In this document: one piece after another, positions 45,331-55,975 of the stretch
Layout of the letters: every line of letters begins with the position of its first letter
Position numbering within the stretch: the stretch's first letter is position 1
Assembly (NCBI RefSeq): GCF_003265705.1
Contig: NW_020312817.1
Coordinates: 31,583,820 to 31,647,819, forward strand
Length of the DNA: 64,000 nt
Reading direction: 5' to 3'
DNA from: Callorhinus ursinus
Taxonomy: Eukaryota > Chordata > Mammalia > Carnivora > Otariidae
Translations under genes and position numbers: made by a program
Notes under the pieces: model-generated
What the model saw: the letters and a program-made list of their open reading frames with translations, nothing else
What the model was told of the DNA's origin: nothing
Databases searched by the model: none

Positions 45331-46755
45331 CCAAAGCCCAGAAATGGACCCTCAACTCTATGGTCAACTAATCTTCGACAAAGCAGGAAAGAATGTCCAA
45401 TGGAAAAAAGACAGTCTCTTCAACAAATGGTGTTGGGAAAATTGGACAGCCACATGCAGAAGAATGAAACTGGACCATTTCCTTACACCACACACAAGAA
45501 TAGACTCAAAATGGATGAAAGACCTAAATGTGAGATAGGAGTCCATCAAAATCCTAGAGGAGAACACAAGCAACAACCTCTTTTACCTCAGCTGCAGCAA
45601 CTTCTTCCTAGACACATCGCCAAAGGCAAGGGAAGCAAGGGCAAAAATGAACTATTGGGATTTCATCAAGATAAAAAGCTTTTGCACAGCAAAGGAAACA
45701 GTCAACAAAACCAAAAGACAACTGACAGAATGGGAGAAGATACTTGCAAATGACATACCAGATAGAGGGCTAGTATCCAAAATCTATAAAGAACTTATCA
45801 AACTCAACACCCAAAGAACAAATGATCCAATCAAGAAATGGGCAGAAGACATGAACAGACATTTTTCCGAAGAAGACATCCAAATGGCCAACAGACACAT
45901 GAAAAAGTGCTCAACATCGTTCGGCATCAGGGAAATCCAAATCAAAACCTCAGTGAGATACCACCTCACACCAGTCAGAATGCAAGTCAGGAAATGACAG
46001 ATGTTGGCGAGGATGCGGAGAAAAGGGAACCCTCCTACACTGTTAGTGGGAATGCAAGCTGGTGCAGCCATTCTGGAAAACGGTATGGAGGTTCCTCAAA
46101 AAGTTGAAAATAGAGCTACCTTACAACCCAGCAATTGCACTACTGGGTATTTACCACAAAGATACAAATGTAGGGATCTGAAGGGGTACGTGCACCCTAA
46201 TGTTTATAGCAGCAATGTCTACAATAGCCAAACCATGGAAAGAGCCAAGATGTCCATTGACAGAGGAATGGATAAAGAAGATGTGGTATATATATACAAT
46301 GGAATATTATGCACACATCAAAAAGAAACAAAAATCTTGCCATTTGCAATGACGTGGATGGAACTAGAGGGTATTATGCTAAGCGAAATAAGTCAATCAG
46401 AGAAAGACAAGTATCATATGATCTCACTGATATGAGGAATTCTTAATCTCAGGAAACAAACTGAGGGTTGCTGGAGTGGTGGGGGGTAGGAGGGATGGGG
46501 TGGCTGGGTAATAGACACTGGGGAGGGTATGTGCTATGGTGAGCGCTAATGAAGCAGGGGAATTGGAGGGGGAGATGAACCATGAGAGACTATGGACTCT
46601 GAGAAACAAACTGAGGGTTTTAGAGGTGAGAGTGTGGGGGGGTGGGTTAGCCTGGTGATGGGTATTAAGGAGGGCATGGAGCACTGGGTGTCATATGCAA
46701 ACAATGAACCATGGAACACTACATAAAATAATTAATTAATTAATTTTTAAAAAAC
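45331..46755 (+). mobile_element. carnivore L1, 5'-truncated, inactive ORF2 3' part plus 3' UTR
   Basis: This is the least decayed L1 in the window. The frame from 45296 encodes the typical ORF2 C-terminal section ([19 protein letters not shown] at its start). A CAG-to-TAG type stop lies at about 45536. The same frame then continues ([19 protein letters not shown]) to a break near 45990, where about 11 bases of the family pattern are missing. Further frame changes occur before the ORF2 end at about 46435 (EISQSEKDKYHMISLI). The 3' UTR contains the carnivore-type repeated phrase AAACAAACTGAGGGTT twice, then GGTGATGGGTATTAAGGAGG and GAGCACTGGGTGTCATATGC. The endonuclease and reverse-transcriptase domains are absent. 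The copy is dead. Confidence 0.95.
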
Positions 46756-47319
46756 TGCAAGTCGACTGTCAAGCTTTGGCTCAAGGGCACGCTAACCCTC
46801 ACATCAACATAACTAATGGAAAATTAAACTTGATGTTCAAAAAAAAAAAGTACTCAAATAGCACTTCAACCCACAATGCAAGTTACAAGAGGCTTATTGG
46901 GGAAAATGTTGTCGACTTTTAAAACTAACTGAAAAATAGTAAATTAAATTTTATTTTCTATTTATGATTGATGGACCTGACTTTTCAGGACAAGGGCATA
47001 TCAACTGGCTTTCAGATACTAAGTTCAGTAGAAAGAGGGAACATTTAAACTTTCCTTTAAGATAGTCGTTTGCAACATTTTTGTGTCATTGTGCTCACAG
47101 AAAATGACAACAATTTTATGGCATAATGTAATAGGACCATTTGAGGAAGAGATTTCTGTCCTGGGCCAACCCAGGTCCACCCAGATCCCAAAGACAGGAA
47201 TACCTCTCATCCACACAAGCAAGCTGGGTCCATCAGCTAGGAAAGTCAGCCAAAGATTGTCTGCACGGTTAAGCCTCTACTGAGGCTATGTGGAGAAGAG
47301 GACAAGGCACTGGAGTAGA
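46756..47319. other. unassigned noncoding sequence
   Basis: A+T-rich on the left, with an A run at about 46840-46849. No repeat recognised. Confidence 0.4.
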
Positions 47320-47550
47320 GGGCAAAGGCCGGCACATCAGTTCTTGCTCTGCCAAGTGCAGAACACTGGACAAGGCCTTTAGCCTCAGGGAGACTTAATC
47401 TGCTTATGTATAAAACAGGATGAAAGATATCTTACACTCCCTACCTTACAGGATCACTATGAGGATCAAGAGTACCATATTTATGACCAGAACTTGCAAC
47501 CAGAGAGTACTAGAGAAATGTATGGCATGATGATGGTGATGGGCGTGGTG
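47320..47550 (+). mobile_element. MIR
   Basis: TTCTTGCTCTGCCAAGTGC, CTTTAGCCTCAGGGAGAC, TTAATCTGCTTATGTATAAAAC, CTCCCTACCTTACAGGATCAC and TATGAGGATCAAGAG follow the MIR consensus from box B to the 3' part. Confidence 0.8.
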
Positions 47551-48765
47551 ATGCTTTCTCCCCACCCCCACCTCCATCTACATCACTCTGGCAAGATTTC
47601 CAGGAGTTACCCTGCAATGGGCAGGAGTTGACACTGAGGTGAACAATAAGCAGCTGAAGAGAGTGACTGGGAACATAGAGTGTGGGAAGTTAGTCTGCAG
47701 CTGGGCTTTTGTGTTGGGCCAAAGAGCTAATGGGGTTTTGGCTTCCTGAGGACCTCTGTTGAAACTCCCTGGGGAATTTTGCTTTATGAAATTCCCAGCC
47801 ACTTGGGATCCCGTTGGGTTGGTGATTAGGAGCCTGGAGGACTCCCTTTTGGATAAAATTATGTTTGAAGTCTGCTGGGAAGAGCTGTATAAGGAGTTGG
47901 GGGGGTTCTTCCCTGACTCCCACTGTGCTTTGACAGAAGCTGCCCCACCACTGTTTATTGCCAATTCATTTTTATCTCCAGAGCCAAAGAAAATATATTT
48001 GAAGTAAATCCTTTGAATTAGACCCATTTTTCACTAGGATCCACAGATGGTAAACTATTAATGAACAGGTGGGTTGCACAATACCTCAACATTGCTTTAG
48101 ATTGGTTTTTACAGACGAAGTTATTAACACCAGAGTTGCTGACGTATATTCTGATATGGTTGGTAGATCCAGAAATCATATACATCAACACAGAGCAAAT
48201 TCAGAACTACTGAACACAATGTCTATTTTACCAAAAATGGAGTATAGGTAAAGGGACTGAGATTACATGTAATATGCCTCTAAAAATAGGGACAGCTAAT
48301 TTGTAATGCATTTCCAGCAAAAGCTGTGACAATGGCTACTCTGGAAGTCTCTGAATTTCTTTTCTGCCCAGGAGGGATACTGTGTGTAATTTACTGGAAT
48401 AAGAATGGATGGAGGAGGTGGAATAGTTCTTCCGGAAGTCATGTGTACAAACAGAACAAATCCTGGAGTGCCTCAAATTTCCGTCTATAACGGAAGTTAC
48501 GTGTAAGGAAGTACTGTCTAACACCTAAACAGTTCCAGTCTTAAAGACACATTATTCAATGGCACTTCTCCAGAGCCTCTCTTCCAGCTCACAGTGCTCT
48601 CTTGTTCTTCACCTGCTTCATACGCTCCTCTTCACCAAACCCTAAAGCTCTTCTCTAGCCACAAACACTCAATAACATGTGTGGCCCTTGCCACACACCC
48701 TGATTTGAGCAAGACAACTGCAAGGCAACACTAGTAAGACAACGAGGGAAATTTCCATTTGGATG
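47551..48765. other. unassigned noncoding sequence
   Basis: No repeat recognised. A 149-codon minus frame at 47578-48027 is overlapped by 77- and 82-codon frames on either strand and has no recognised domain. Confidence 0.4.
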
Positions 48766-49090
48766 ATGTACTATAACGATACCAATACACTATTATTAGT
48801 TTTGATAGGTGTGGTAATGGTACAGTGGTTATATAAGAAAATACCCATATTTTTAGTAATACACACTTAAATACATAGGTGAAATGACACATTTATGAGA
48901 TTTGCTTTAATACACTTCAGCCAAAAGAAAGGGCAAAGGAAGGAAAAAGGTAGAGATGAAGCCAAAGTGGGAAGACACAACTCTAGCATTTGAGTAATTG
49001 ATATTTGAGGTTCATTATACTATTTTCTCTACTTTCATATATGTCTGAAAATTTTCCCAAGACAATTCTTTTACAAAAAGAGAAAGAGGA
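48766..49090 (+). mobile_element. old L1 (L1ME-like) 3' end fragment
   Basis: ATACCAATACACTATTATTAG, GGTTATATAAGAAAATACCC, ATTTTTAGTAATACACACTT, TGATATTTGAGGTTCATTATAC and TCTGAAAATTTTCCCAAGAC are sense L1 3' UTR sequence of an old subfamily. Confidence 0.7.
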
Positions 49091-50585
49091 AAGCAAATAC
49101 AAATATACTCATAAGCAAAGGCAAAAATAAATCAGATAAATATATTTTAAAACAATAATAAAAGAGGTATTTTATAGACAGATAAGTCCATCACACAAAC
49201 CTGACATATTTGAGTACCATTTATGAAACCATTGGTCAACAGTGCAGTATGTGATATATTTTAATGCAAAATCCTAAAATTATAAAAACTGGATCATGCA
49301 CACAAACATTTTAAGCCTTTATGATTCTTTTCAGCCTGAATGGCCTAGCATCACTCATAAGATATTTGCTAAAGTATATTCCTCTTAAAACTAGCAGTAT
49401 CTTATTGGTTTATTTAATTTTTTTTAAAGACTTTTCAAAAACACATGAATCAAGTCAAAAAGTAGTATGAAGTGAGGTAGGGCTCTGAGAGAAAGGGAAG
49501 TTAAAACTTTTCAAAATGGAATTGAACCTAATATTTTTAAAGCATCGCTTTCTAGCAGGATTCAGTTTTCCTCTCACACCCTCCAGTCTGTGGCCAGTGT
49601 CTGAAGGAAAGTATTGCTACTCGTAAGTGGAGTTTTAAGAAACTAGCATGGATTCTGAAGGAAGTAGCCACTGGAAAAATTTTTAAAAACTTTTTTAGGG
49701 TCCTCAAATAGTTTAAAGAGAGCTGACATTTACAACCAATGGCTGCTAAAAGTACAAGTTTCATTTGAAAACATTCAGTCCCTTGGAATTGACTACCCCA
49801 TCCTGTATGAGACAAGGCCAGTCAGTGTACGGTCTTGTGTCCCTTATGACCAAAGCAGAGAGCTCAGAAGCAGGCGGGCCACCAGGAAAACAGGCTGGGT
49901 GAGCAGAACATGGCTTGAGCCAGAACAATCCGATTTTTCCCATTTCTCAGAGTCACAAATATTTTTCCAGCTTTGGCTTTTATTTGAGCAAGACTTATAT
50001 CTTGATCTAGCCCACTGATTTAGTGGAAGATTTGCTCAAATTGCTTATTTTGCATCTGAAGAGGAAAACGAACACTCAGATATTCCAGTGTTCGTCCTGA
50101 TGTGTGGAGACGTGAGCTCGGGGGAACAGTGGTTCCTCCAGCTGCAGAGGTAAGATGAACACACAGCAGCTTAAACCAGGAAGACATTGAGCCATCCTGT
50201 AGAAAGGTGTGGTTATGGGCTGAGACTTTAGAAGGTGAGAAAAAGACATCCTGTTATCGGAAAGAAACTATCTGACTTACCTCAAGGACAGGGAAGGTGA
50301 ATCAACAGTAGTCATGGCATATGCCAAAGCACACAGGCTGTAATGTGGAGAGGGTATAGGGAAGAGTGCCAGGGTCCATTTGACTGGAATACAGGGTAAA
50401 TAGAAGAGAGTAAGGGGTCAGAAGGTTAGACGGCACTTTAGGGAAAATCTGGAATGCCAGGATGGGAATGTTAGGTGTTAGGTAGCTCCTGAGTGGGGCA
50501 CTGGGAGTTTGTTGAGCATGATGGGAGCTGCCTTGTTGAAGGTAAATCTAGCAGTGGCGAGTAAAATGCACTGGAGTCATCAGGG
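49091..50585. other. unassigned noncoding sequence
   Basis: No mobile element recognised. The left third is A-rich, and the rest has ordinary complexity. No exon supported. Confidence 0.4.
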
Positions 50586-50589
50586 GACA

Positions 50590-50790
50590 AATGGTAATAA
50601 TCACCACTGTTACTGAGTACTTTGCTGGTGCCACTTTATATACATAATCTGATTGAATTCTCATAGAAGAGGTATTATCCCCATTTACAGATGAGGAAAT
50701 TAAGCAACTTGCCCAAAGTCATGCAGTTAATAAGTAGTAGAGGCTGTATGCTTACCTGCATCTGAATCCCTGTGTTTGACCGCTTCTTAA
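50590..50790 (-). mobile_element. MIR, antisense
   Basis: GTTACTGAGTACTTTGCTGG, TATACATAATCTGATTGAATTC, CCCCATTTACAGATGAGGAA, TTGCCCAAAGTCATGCAG and TGAATCCCTGTGTTTGACCGC are the MIR core and tRNA-like head in reverse. Confidence 0.88.
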
Positions 50791-50842
50791 GGAGGCCAGA
50801 AGGGGTAGGAAATGATGAGGATCTGAATTAGAAAGGTGGCGA

Positions 50843-51052
50843 GGGTGCCTGGGTGGCTCAGTCAGTTAAGCATCTGCCTTCTGCTCAGGCCATGATCCCA
50901 GGGTCCTGAGATGGAGTCCTGCGTTGGGTTCCTTGCTCAGTGGGGAGCCTGCTTCTCCCTCTCTGTTGGCCTGCCGCTCCCCCTGCTTGTTCTCTCTCTC
51001 TGTAAAATAAATAAATAAAATCTTTAAAAAAAGAGAGAGAGAGAGAGAGAGA
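50843..51052 (+). mobile_element. Can-SINE, full length, with GA-rich tail
   Basis: Starts GGGTGCCTGGGTGGCTCAGTC and ends AAAATAAATAAATAAAATC, then AAAAAAA and a (GA)n run of about 24 bases, which suggests tail expansion. It is followed immediately by a second SINE head. Confidence 0.95.
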
Positions 51053-51089
51053 GGGACAGCTGGGTGGCTCAGTCAGTTAAGCATCTGCC
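51053..51089 (+). mobile_element. isolated Can-SINE head (3' part missing)
   Basis: GGGACAGCTGGGTGGCTCAG then TCAGTTAAGCATCTGCC is the first 37 bases of a Can-SINE, stopping abruptly. It shares the CAGTCAGTT variant with the SINE just upstream (most copies here read CAGTCGGTT), so it may be a partial duplicate. SINEs normally lose their 5' end rather than their 3' end. Confidence 0.9.
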
Positions 51090-52054
51090 ACGCTTCCCAA
51101 ACCATTTATCCTGATTCAGGAATGAAATGCAGAAATGTAGGACAAAATTTTACACGTAGTCACACAGATTAATTCTCTGACCTTCTCTTGTTGGGTAGAA
51201 TCGTGGTAGCTTTAGTAGAAGTGTGAGAATTCTAAGTAAAATGATGAGGGGCAACCCACTCTCTACTTTGCCCTCGACCAAGATAAGACAAGGTCATCCA
51301 TCCATCCATCTTCAGACCTGAAGTCCTGGTCAGTCTCCCTAGGTGCCACCGCACATTGCTGCCCAGGGCAAGCTTTGAGGGGCTAACAGGGGTCAGGGAG
51401 GACATGAGCCTTGTTTAGGGGTAGAGGCAAGGTGAGGCTCAAAGCTGGTAGGATATGCAAGTACCCCCTGAGATTCTCCATCTGAAGAGTCAGGTGGTTC
51501 TTTCTTAAAACATCCTAAACAACAGAAAATGCACTGGAAGGGCAAGATCCCACTGTTGGATTCCCCAGCCTGCTCTACAAATGAATGATGGAGTGTCAAT
51601 GGGCTGAAAGTGAAACAAGCATGGAAGGAGTCCATGCAATCTCATTCGGTCACGGGTCAGGGGTCAGGGCATTGCCTCATCACTATCCACTGATGGGTAT
51701 GTTCTCATTTTGGTTCACCCTCTCCCTCATGACTTGCCTTAACTGCATCTGATGGTAATTTCATGTCATATTGCATGTTCAGAAGGATGTTGCATGGTTT
51801 CATTGTGAGTACACAGGGGTCACAGTAGGACAACTCTCCCATCATGAACTTGGAACGACAGGAAATCAGATTGCTGGATGAGACCAAAACTTGAAAGTCA
51901 ATGCTGATGAATCAGAGAAGAAATACGGGAGATCGCCTGAAAGAACAAATGTGTTCCTGGAACAGCAAGACTTGATTGGACTCTGATAACAAATCTAAAG
52001 AAAAAAGGCATCCATAAGAAGGGGAACCCTGCTCAGTTATGAACAAGGCAATTG
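51090..52054. other. unassigned noncoding sequence
   Basis: No repeat recognised. CCATCCATCCATC at 51298-51310 is a trivial tetranucleotide run, and GGTCAGGGGTCAGGG lies near 51655-51669. Confidence 0.4.
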
Positions 52055-52175
52055 CATTCATTCAGTAAATATTTTCTGAGTACTTACCATGTGCCAGTAG
52101 TAAGCTCACATTTTAGTTGAGGAGACAGGAAATAAACAAATGCACATATAACCAAATGTCAGGTAGGGATCGCTG
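52055..52175 (-). mobile_element. L2 3' end, antisense
   Basis: ATTCATTCAGTAAATATTTTC, TGAGTACTTACCATGTGCCAG and GAGACAGGAAATAAACAAATGC are the reverse of the L2 tail. Confidence 0.75.
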
Positions 52176-52379
52176 TGTGTCCCAGGCAAAGGGTCTGCAA
52201 AGCAAAGGACAGCATCTGCTGCTCAGCAGCTGCAGCAAGATGTACTCATTCAAGTTTTGTGCCAGATTTGGGCGGCATGCTTGGACCTACAGCCCCAAAC
52301 CTGTGTCTCCAGCACTTACTGGTGATATTTTGACCTACTAATAGCCTTTCTGTTGATTTCTTTCTGTGTGACTTTCATG

Positions 52380-52747
52380 AAGACATACATAGAGAAAAGA
52401 ATATGTATCAAGCATGCATGGCTCAATGAATTTTCCAAACTGAGCACACCTGTCTAACCAGCACCCTGAGTTCCTCCGCATGGCCCCTGTTAGCCCTTCT
52501 TCCACCACAGATTAACCACTACGCTGATGCTAACACCAGGGATTTGTTTTGCCTGGCTCTGAACTTAATGTAAATGGAAATACATACTGTTTGGCTTCTT
52601 TTACTCAATCTTATGTCTATATGTTACATTCATATTGTTGTACATATTGATGGTTTGTTCCTTTTTCATCGTTGCATATTTCATTGGATGAGTATATCAC
52701 AATTTATCCATTCCATTTAAATGGATATCAGGGTCATTTCCACTATT
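52380..52747 (-). mobile_element. old L1 3' UTR, antisense
   Basis: GGCTCAATGAATTTTCCAAAC, TGAGCACACCTGTCTAACC, GCTAACACCAGGGATTTGTTTTG, TGTAAATGGAAATACATAC, TGGCTTCTTTTACTCAATC and TATCACAATTTATCCATTCC match an old L1M 3' UTR and adjacent ORF2 end read in reverse. Confidence 0.85.
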
Positions 52748-52842
52748 CTTTTGATAAATTATTTTTCTGTTTAAATCTATTAGAGCTAGTTTCTGTTGTT
52801 TGCAACTAAGAATCCTGACTGAATCCTGACTGATACATTTTT
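52748..52842 (+). mobile_element. LTR-like 3' tail with tandem duplication
   Basis: TTTCTGTTTAAATC, TATTAGAGCTAGTTTCTGTTG and TTTGCAACTAAGAATCCTGACTG match the tail type seen at 44155-44590. AATCCTGACTG is duplicated in tandem at 52811-52821 and 52822-52832. Confidence 0.55.
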
Positions 52843-53614
52843 GCTTTAATTCTAAATTTTTATTGAGTGGGAAAGTGACTGAAGATTTTCTGTAGAATTT
52901 CTGTAGAAATTCTTTTTTGTTTTGTTTTGTTTTTTTTTAACAATGCTATGAAGGCATGGACTCTCTCTTCCTCAGCTGTTGGCAAGGAACATCAATGCAC
53001 TCTGTCTCAACAGTGAGGTCAAATGATCACAGTAACATTCCATGTAGATAAAACTCTGAGTTCCTGGCTTAAATACAGTAATTTCTGGAATAACAGCTAT
53101 TACTTGGGGTCTCTTTGGTTGCTACACAGATTGGTTAGAAGGTTTTCTCTGCAGGGGCCAGTGAAATGACCACTTCTGGGTATGTGTCTCAGCAGTTACA
53201 GTGGTTCACATTTTGATTGTGCAATAGGAGAGGTTTTGAGATTGTGGTTTTGGTTTTCTTCACAGTCCCCATGGCCCCAGCTGCTGCTCTCAAGAACTCT
53301 GAGGAGCATTATTAATAGGCAAACACAATCCAGTGAAAAAGAAAATGACAGACTCAGTTAAAAGACAGTCATATCAGTTGTTCATCAGTCACTAGGATCT
53401 TTTCATTTTTCAAGCACACATCAATGCCCCTCAGGCAGAGTCCACCCTGTCCAAGCAGGGCTGTAGGAGAGAAGAATGGTCCACTTTGCCTTTTCATCAT
53501 ATTCTTCTTTGGCCGGGCTGTATCAATTGTGGAGGCAATTGTTCATGGCCTGACTTTTGAGCAATGAGTTGGGCCAGCCAGTAATTGTTCCCCTTGGTAT
53601 TCCACCCAGACACT
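52843..53614. other. unassigned noncoding sequence
   Basis: A T-rich run (TTTTGTTTTGTTTTG followed by a T run) lies at 52914-52938, next to a duplicated TTTCTGTAGAA. The rest shows no recognised element. Confidence 0.4.
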
Positions 53615-53695
53615 TGTAATAACCATGGCAAGTACTCATTGAGCATTTATTATCTGTACCAGGTACCGTGCCAAGGACTCTGTGTGCATGCCCAC
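53615..53695 (-). mobile_element. MIR fragment, antisense
   Basis: ACTCATTGAGCATTTATTATC, TGTACCAGGTACCGTGCCAAG and GACTCTGTGTGCATGCCC are the reverse of the MIR 3' part. Confidence 0.65.
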
Positions 53696-54612
53696 TCCAT
53701 TAAAGGCCAATTTCTCTGTTAGTGCTCTGGATACCATCCTCTCATCCTTCCTGCAATTAACCTCTCTCTTCCCTACATGATCAGTTTCTCCCTCTCTCCT
53801 GGATCAGTTCCACGAGCAGTGATATCTCCCTGCAGGCACATCACATTCCTTAGCTCTTTCACAGTGCAACTCCCTGAAAGAATTATCTACAGTCCCAGCT
53901 TCCCTTCCTCAGCTCCGAATTTTGGCTCAGCCAACACCAGCAAGCCTTCCTCCTCTCCATGCCGCTGACTCTGCAGATCTCAAGGTCATGAGCAACCTCC
54001 TTTGCCAATCCAAAAGTCACCTCTGTGTCTTCATCTTACTGAGTTCTCAGTAGTAGCCTTTGGTGCAGTTGACCACTCCCTCCTTAAAATCTTCTTCTCT
54101 CCCACTTTCCATGGTGCTGCTTCTCTTTGCCTCCTACCTAACCGGCTGCATCGTCTCTAACTTTTTGCTGGTTTCCCTCTCTCTGTCTGGTCTCCAAATA
54201 GTGGAATGACTGGAGACTCTGTCTAGATCTTCTTACCCTGTCCTTCTCTCCTCTCTCCCTAAGGGAGCTCATCTAATCTCATGTCTTAAATACCATCTAC
54301 ATACTGATGTTGTTCAAATGTAAAATATCTTGCCTTGATACCAGTGACCTCTCCCCCGACTCCGGTCCCTACATCCTACTGTCTGCTCTGCATCCCCAGG
54401 GATGTCCAAGAGCCATCTCAAATTCAGTATAGACAGACGAAGTCGTTCCCTGTCCCCAGCTCTGCCTCCCCATCTCAGTAAACAACACGAATATGCACCC
54501 TCTTGTTTAAGGCAAACATTTGGAAAGTCATCTTGAAGTCCTCTGTCCCTCACTTTCCCAAGTGAACCATCAGCAGATCCTGTTGGCAACAGCTTCATAT
54601 CCACAGTTAATT
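53696..54612 (+). mobile_element. L2 with decayed reverse-transcriptase region
   Basis: The coding part of L2 ORF2 is visible at 54055-54330: GGTGCAGTTGACCACTCCCTCC (VDHSL), CTCCTACCTAACCGGCTGC and ACTAATCTCATG-like words leading to AAATACCATCTACATACTG, where intact L2 encodes the YADD catalytic box. Here the box reads roughly HTDV and the frame is broken. Downstream, CAAGAGCCATCTCAAATTCAG, CCCATCTCAGTAAACAACAC and AGCAGATCCTGTTGGCAAC continue into the 3' region. The left 350 bases match less clearly. Confidence 0.8.
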
Positions 54613-54689
54613 CTAAGAGTCTTTTATTCCTTTTAATGTGTCAAATTAAAAGGAAGTTTAAAAATAGGGGAGAAACACCCATGTTTTCT

Positions 54690-54845
54690 CTTAATCTTAT
54701 AATCGGAATTTTAATAGCTGCATGTTGTCTCACTGAGTGGACACATTCTAATTTCCTGATGCTATATCTTCAATTCTTCTCATATTTGACTTTTATAAAC
54801 AGTTGTGCAGTGAATATCTGCATGCACATGTAAGTGTTTTATTTT
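54690..54845 (-). mobile_element. old L1 ORF2 3' fragment, antisense (left piece)
   Basis: TTTTAATAGCTGCATGTTGTC, TTTATAAACAGTTGTGCAGTG and AATATCTGCATGCACATG are the reverse of the L1M ORF2 C-terminal region. The expected next portion appears only at about 55805. Confidence 0.55.
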
Positions 54846-54868
54846 TGGTTTTAAAATAGAGAAGCTGA

Positions 54869-55042
54869 GGGGCACCTGGGTTAAGCATCCAACTCCTGAT
54901 TTCGGCTCAGGCCATGATCTCAGGATCATGAGATTGAACCCCGTGTTGGGATTCTCTCTCTCTCCCTCTCCCTCTGCCCTTTCCACCTTCCCCTAATCTG
55001 CACTCTCTCTCTCTAAAAAAAAAAAGAGAGAGAGAGAGAGAG
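54869..55042 (+). mobile_element. Can-SINE lacking the box A region
   Basis: GGGGCACCTGGG joins directly to TTAAGCATCCAACTCC, so the TGGCTCAGTCGG segment with the box A-like promoter is deleted. CCATGATCTCAGGATCATGAG and GATTGAACCCCG follow, then a CT stretch, A run and (GA)n. AGAGAAGCTGA and AGAAAGAAGCTGA flank it as a probable target duplication. It should be unable to act as a source copy. Confidence 0.92.
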
Positions 55043-55053
55043 AAAGAAGCTGA

Positions 55054-55804
55054 TTTTTTTTTTCAATAGAAGATCACTGAGTAGTTGCCTTAGCAGAGAA
55101 GAAACTAATATTCAAAACCTATTCCCACAATTCAAAATCAGAGAAACCAAGAGGGGGAAACTGGTGTGACCTCCCAAGGTCCTGTGGCCAGGAAAGGTAA
55201 TGAGACCACTGAGGCAAAGGCCATGAGGAAAGGGAGACTCAGGCTAGTGGTCCAGATGTAACACGGTGGATGCTTGGACTCAGCATGCAGCTGAGGTCGA
55301 AGCACCTCTGGACCCAGCCACTCTGTTCTGGGAAGGATGCTGTTGTTCTGGGAAGGATGAATGAACACGACAACACAAGCATCTGAGCTGGAACCTTGGA
55401 AGCCAAAACATGGTGATATTAATAAGCTCAGCCTTGAGGCATGGGATTATGTTTCAAAGAGCTCCTGTGGCAAGTGTAAGTGCTGGCTCTCACAGGGACC
55501 TCAGAATGACCCTGGACATGTATGCGCTGGACTGTTTTCAGTAGTAGAGCAGGTGCTAATAACAGAAGCAATGGTAACTGAGCCTGGAGGTTCTGCTGTG
55601 GACTAGCCCAATTCCCTTCTTTTCTGACCCTCTTTGGATTGAATAAAGCACCTAGTATTCTTGACCAGGGTGATGGGAAGCCTCAAAAAGTCAAGACTCA
55701 ACTTCCTGCTAATAGAGCATTGGAAATTCACGCAACCAACTAGAAAATGGGTATTTGTATCCACCCCCCCCGCCCCATCCAACATGGAGCAGGCTTGCAG
55801 GTTA
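55054..55804. other. unassigned noncoding sequence
   Basis: No mobile element recognised. GTTCTGGGAAGGATG is tandemly duplicated at 55325-55339 and 55345-55359. A C run lies at about 55763-55773. Confidence 0.45.
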
Positions 55805-55975
55805 CATGTGGGATTCTTTTCTGAGGCTAGATTCCCAGAAAAAGGATTATGGATTCAAAGGGCATGAACATTTTTATGACTCCTGGCCAAAAGTACAATT
55901 TTTTTTAAAGGGATGCACTAATATCCACCGTCTATTTCTCTATACCCTCTCCAGCAATGAATAATTAAGTGGATA
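55805..55975 (-). mobile_element. old L1 ORF2 3' fragment, antisense (right piece)
   Basis: CTAGATTCCCAGAAAAAGGATT, GGATTCAAAGGGCATGAAC and ACCCTCTCCAGCAATGAATAA are the reverse of L1 ORF2 sequence adjacent to that at 54690-54845, at similar divergence. Confidence 0.55.

Noticed and set aside
47578..48027. 149-codon open frame on the minus strand
   Set aside because: No domain, and smaller frames overlap on both strands.
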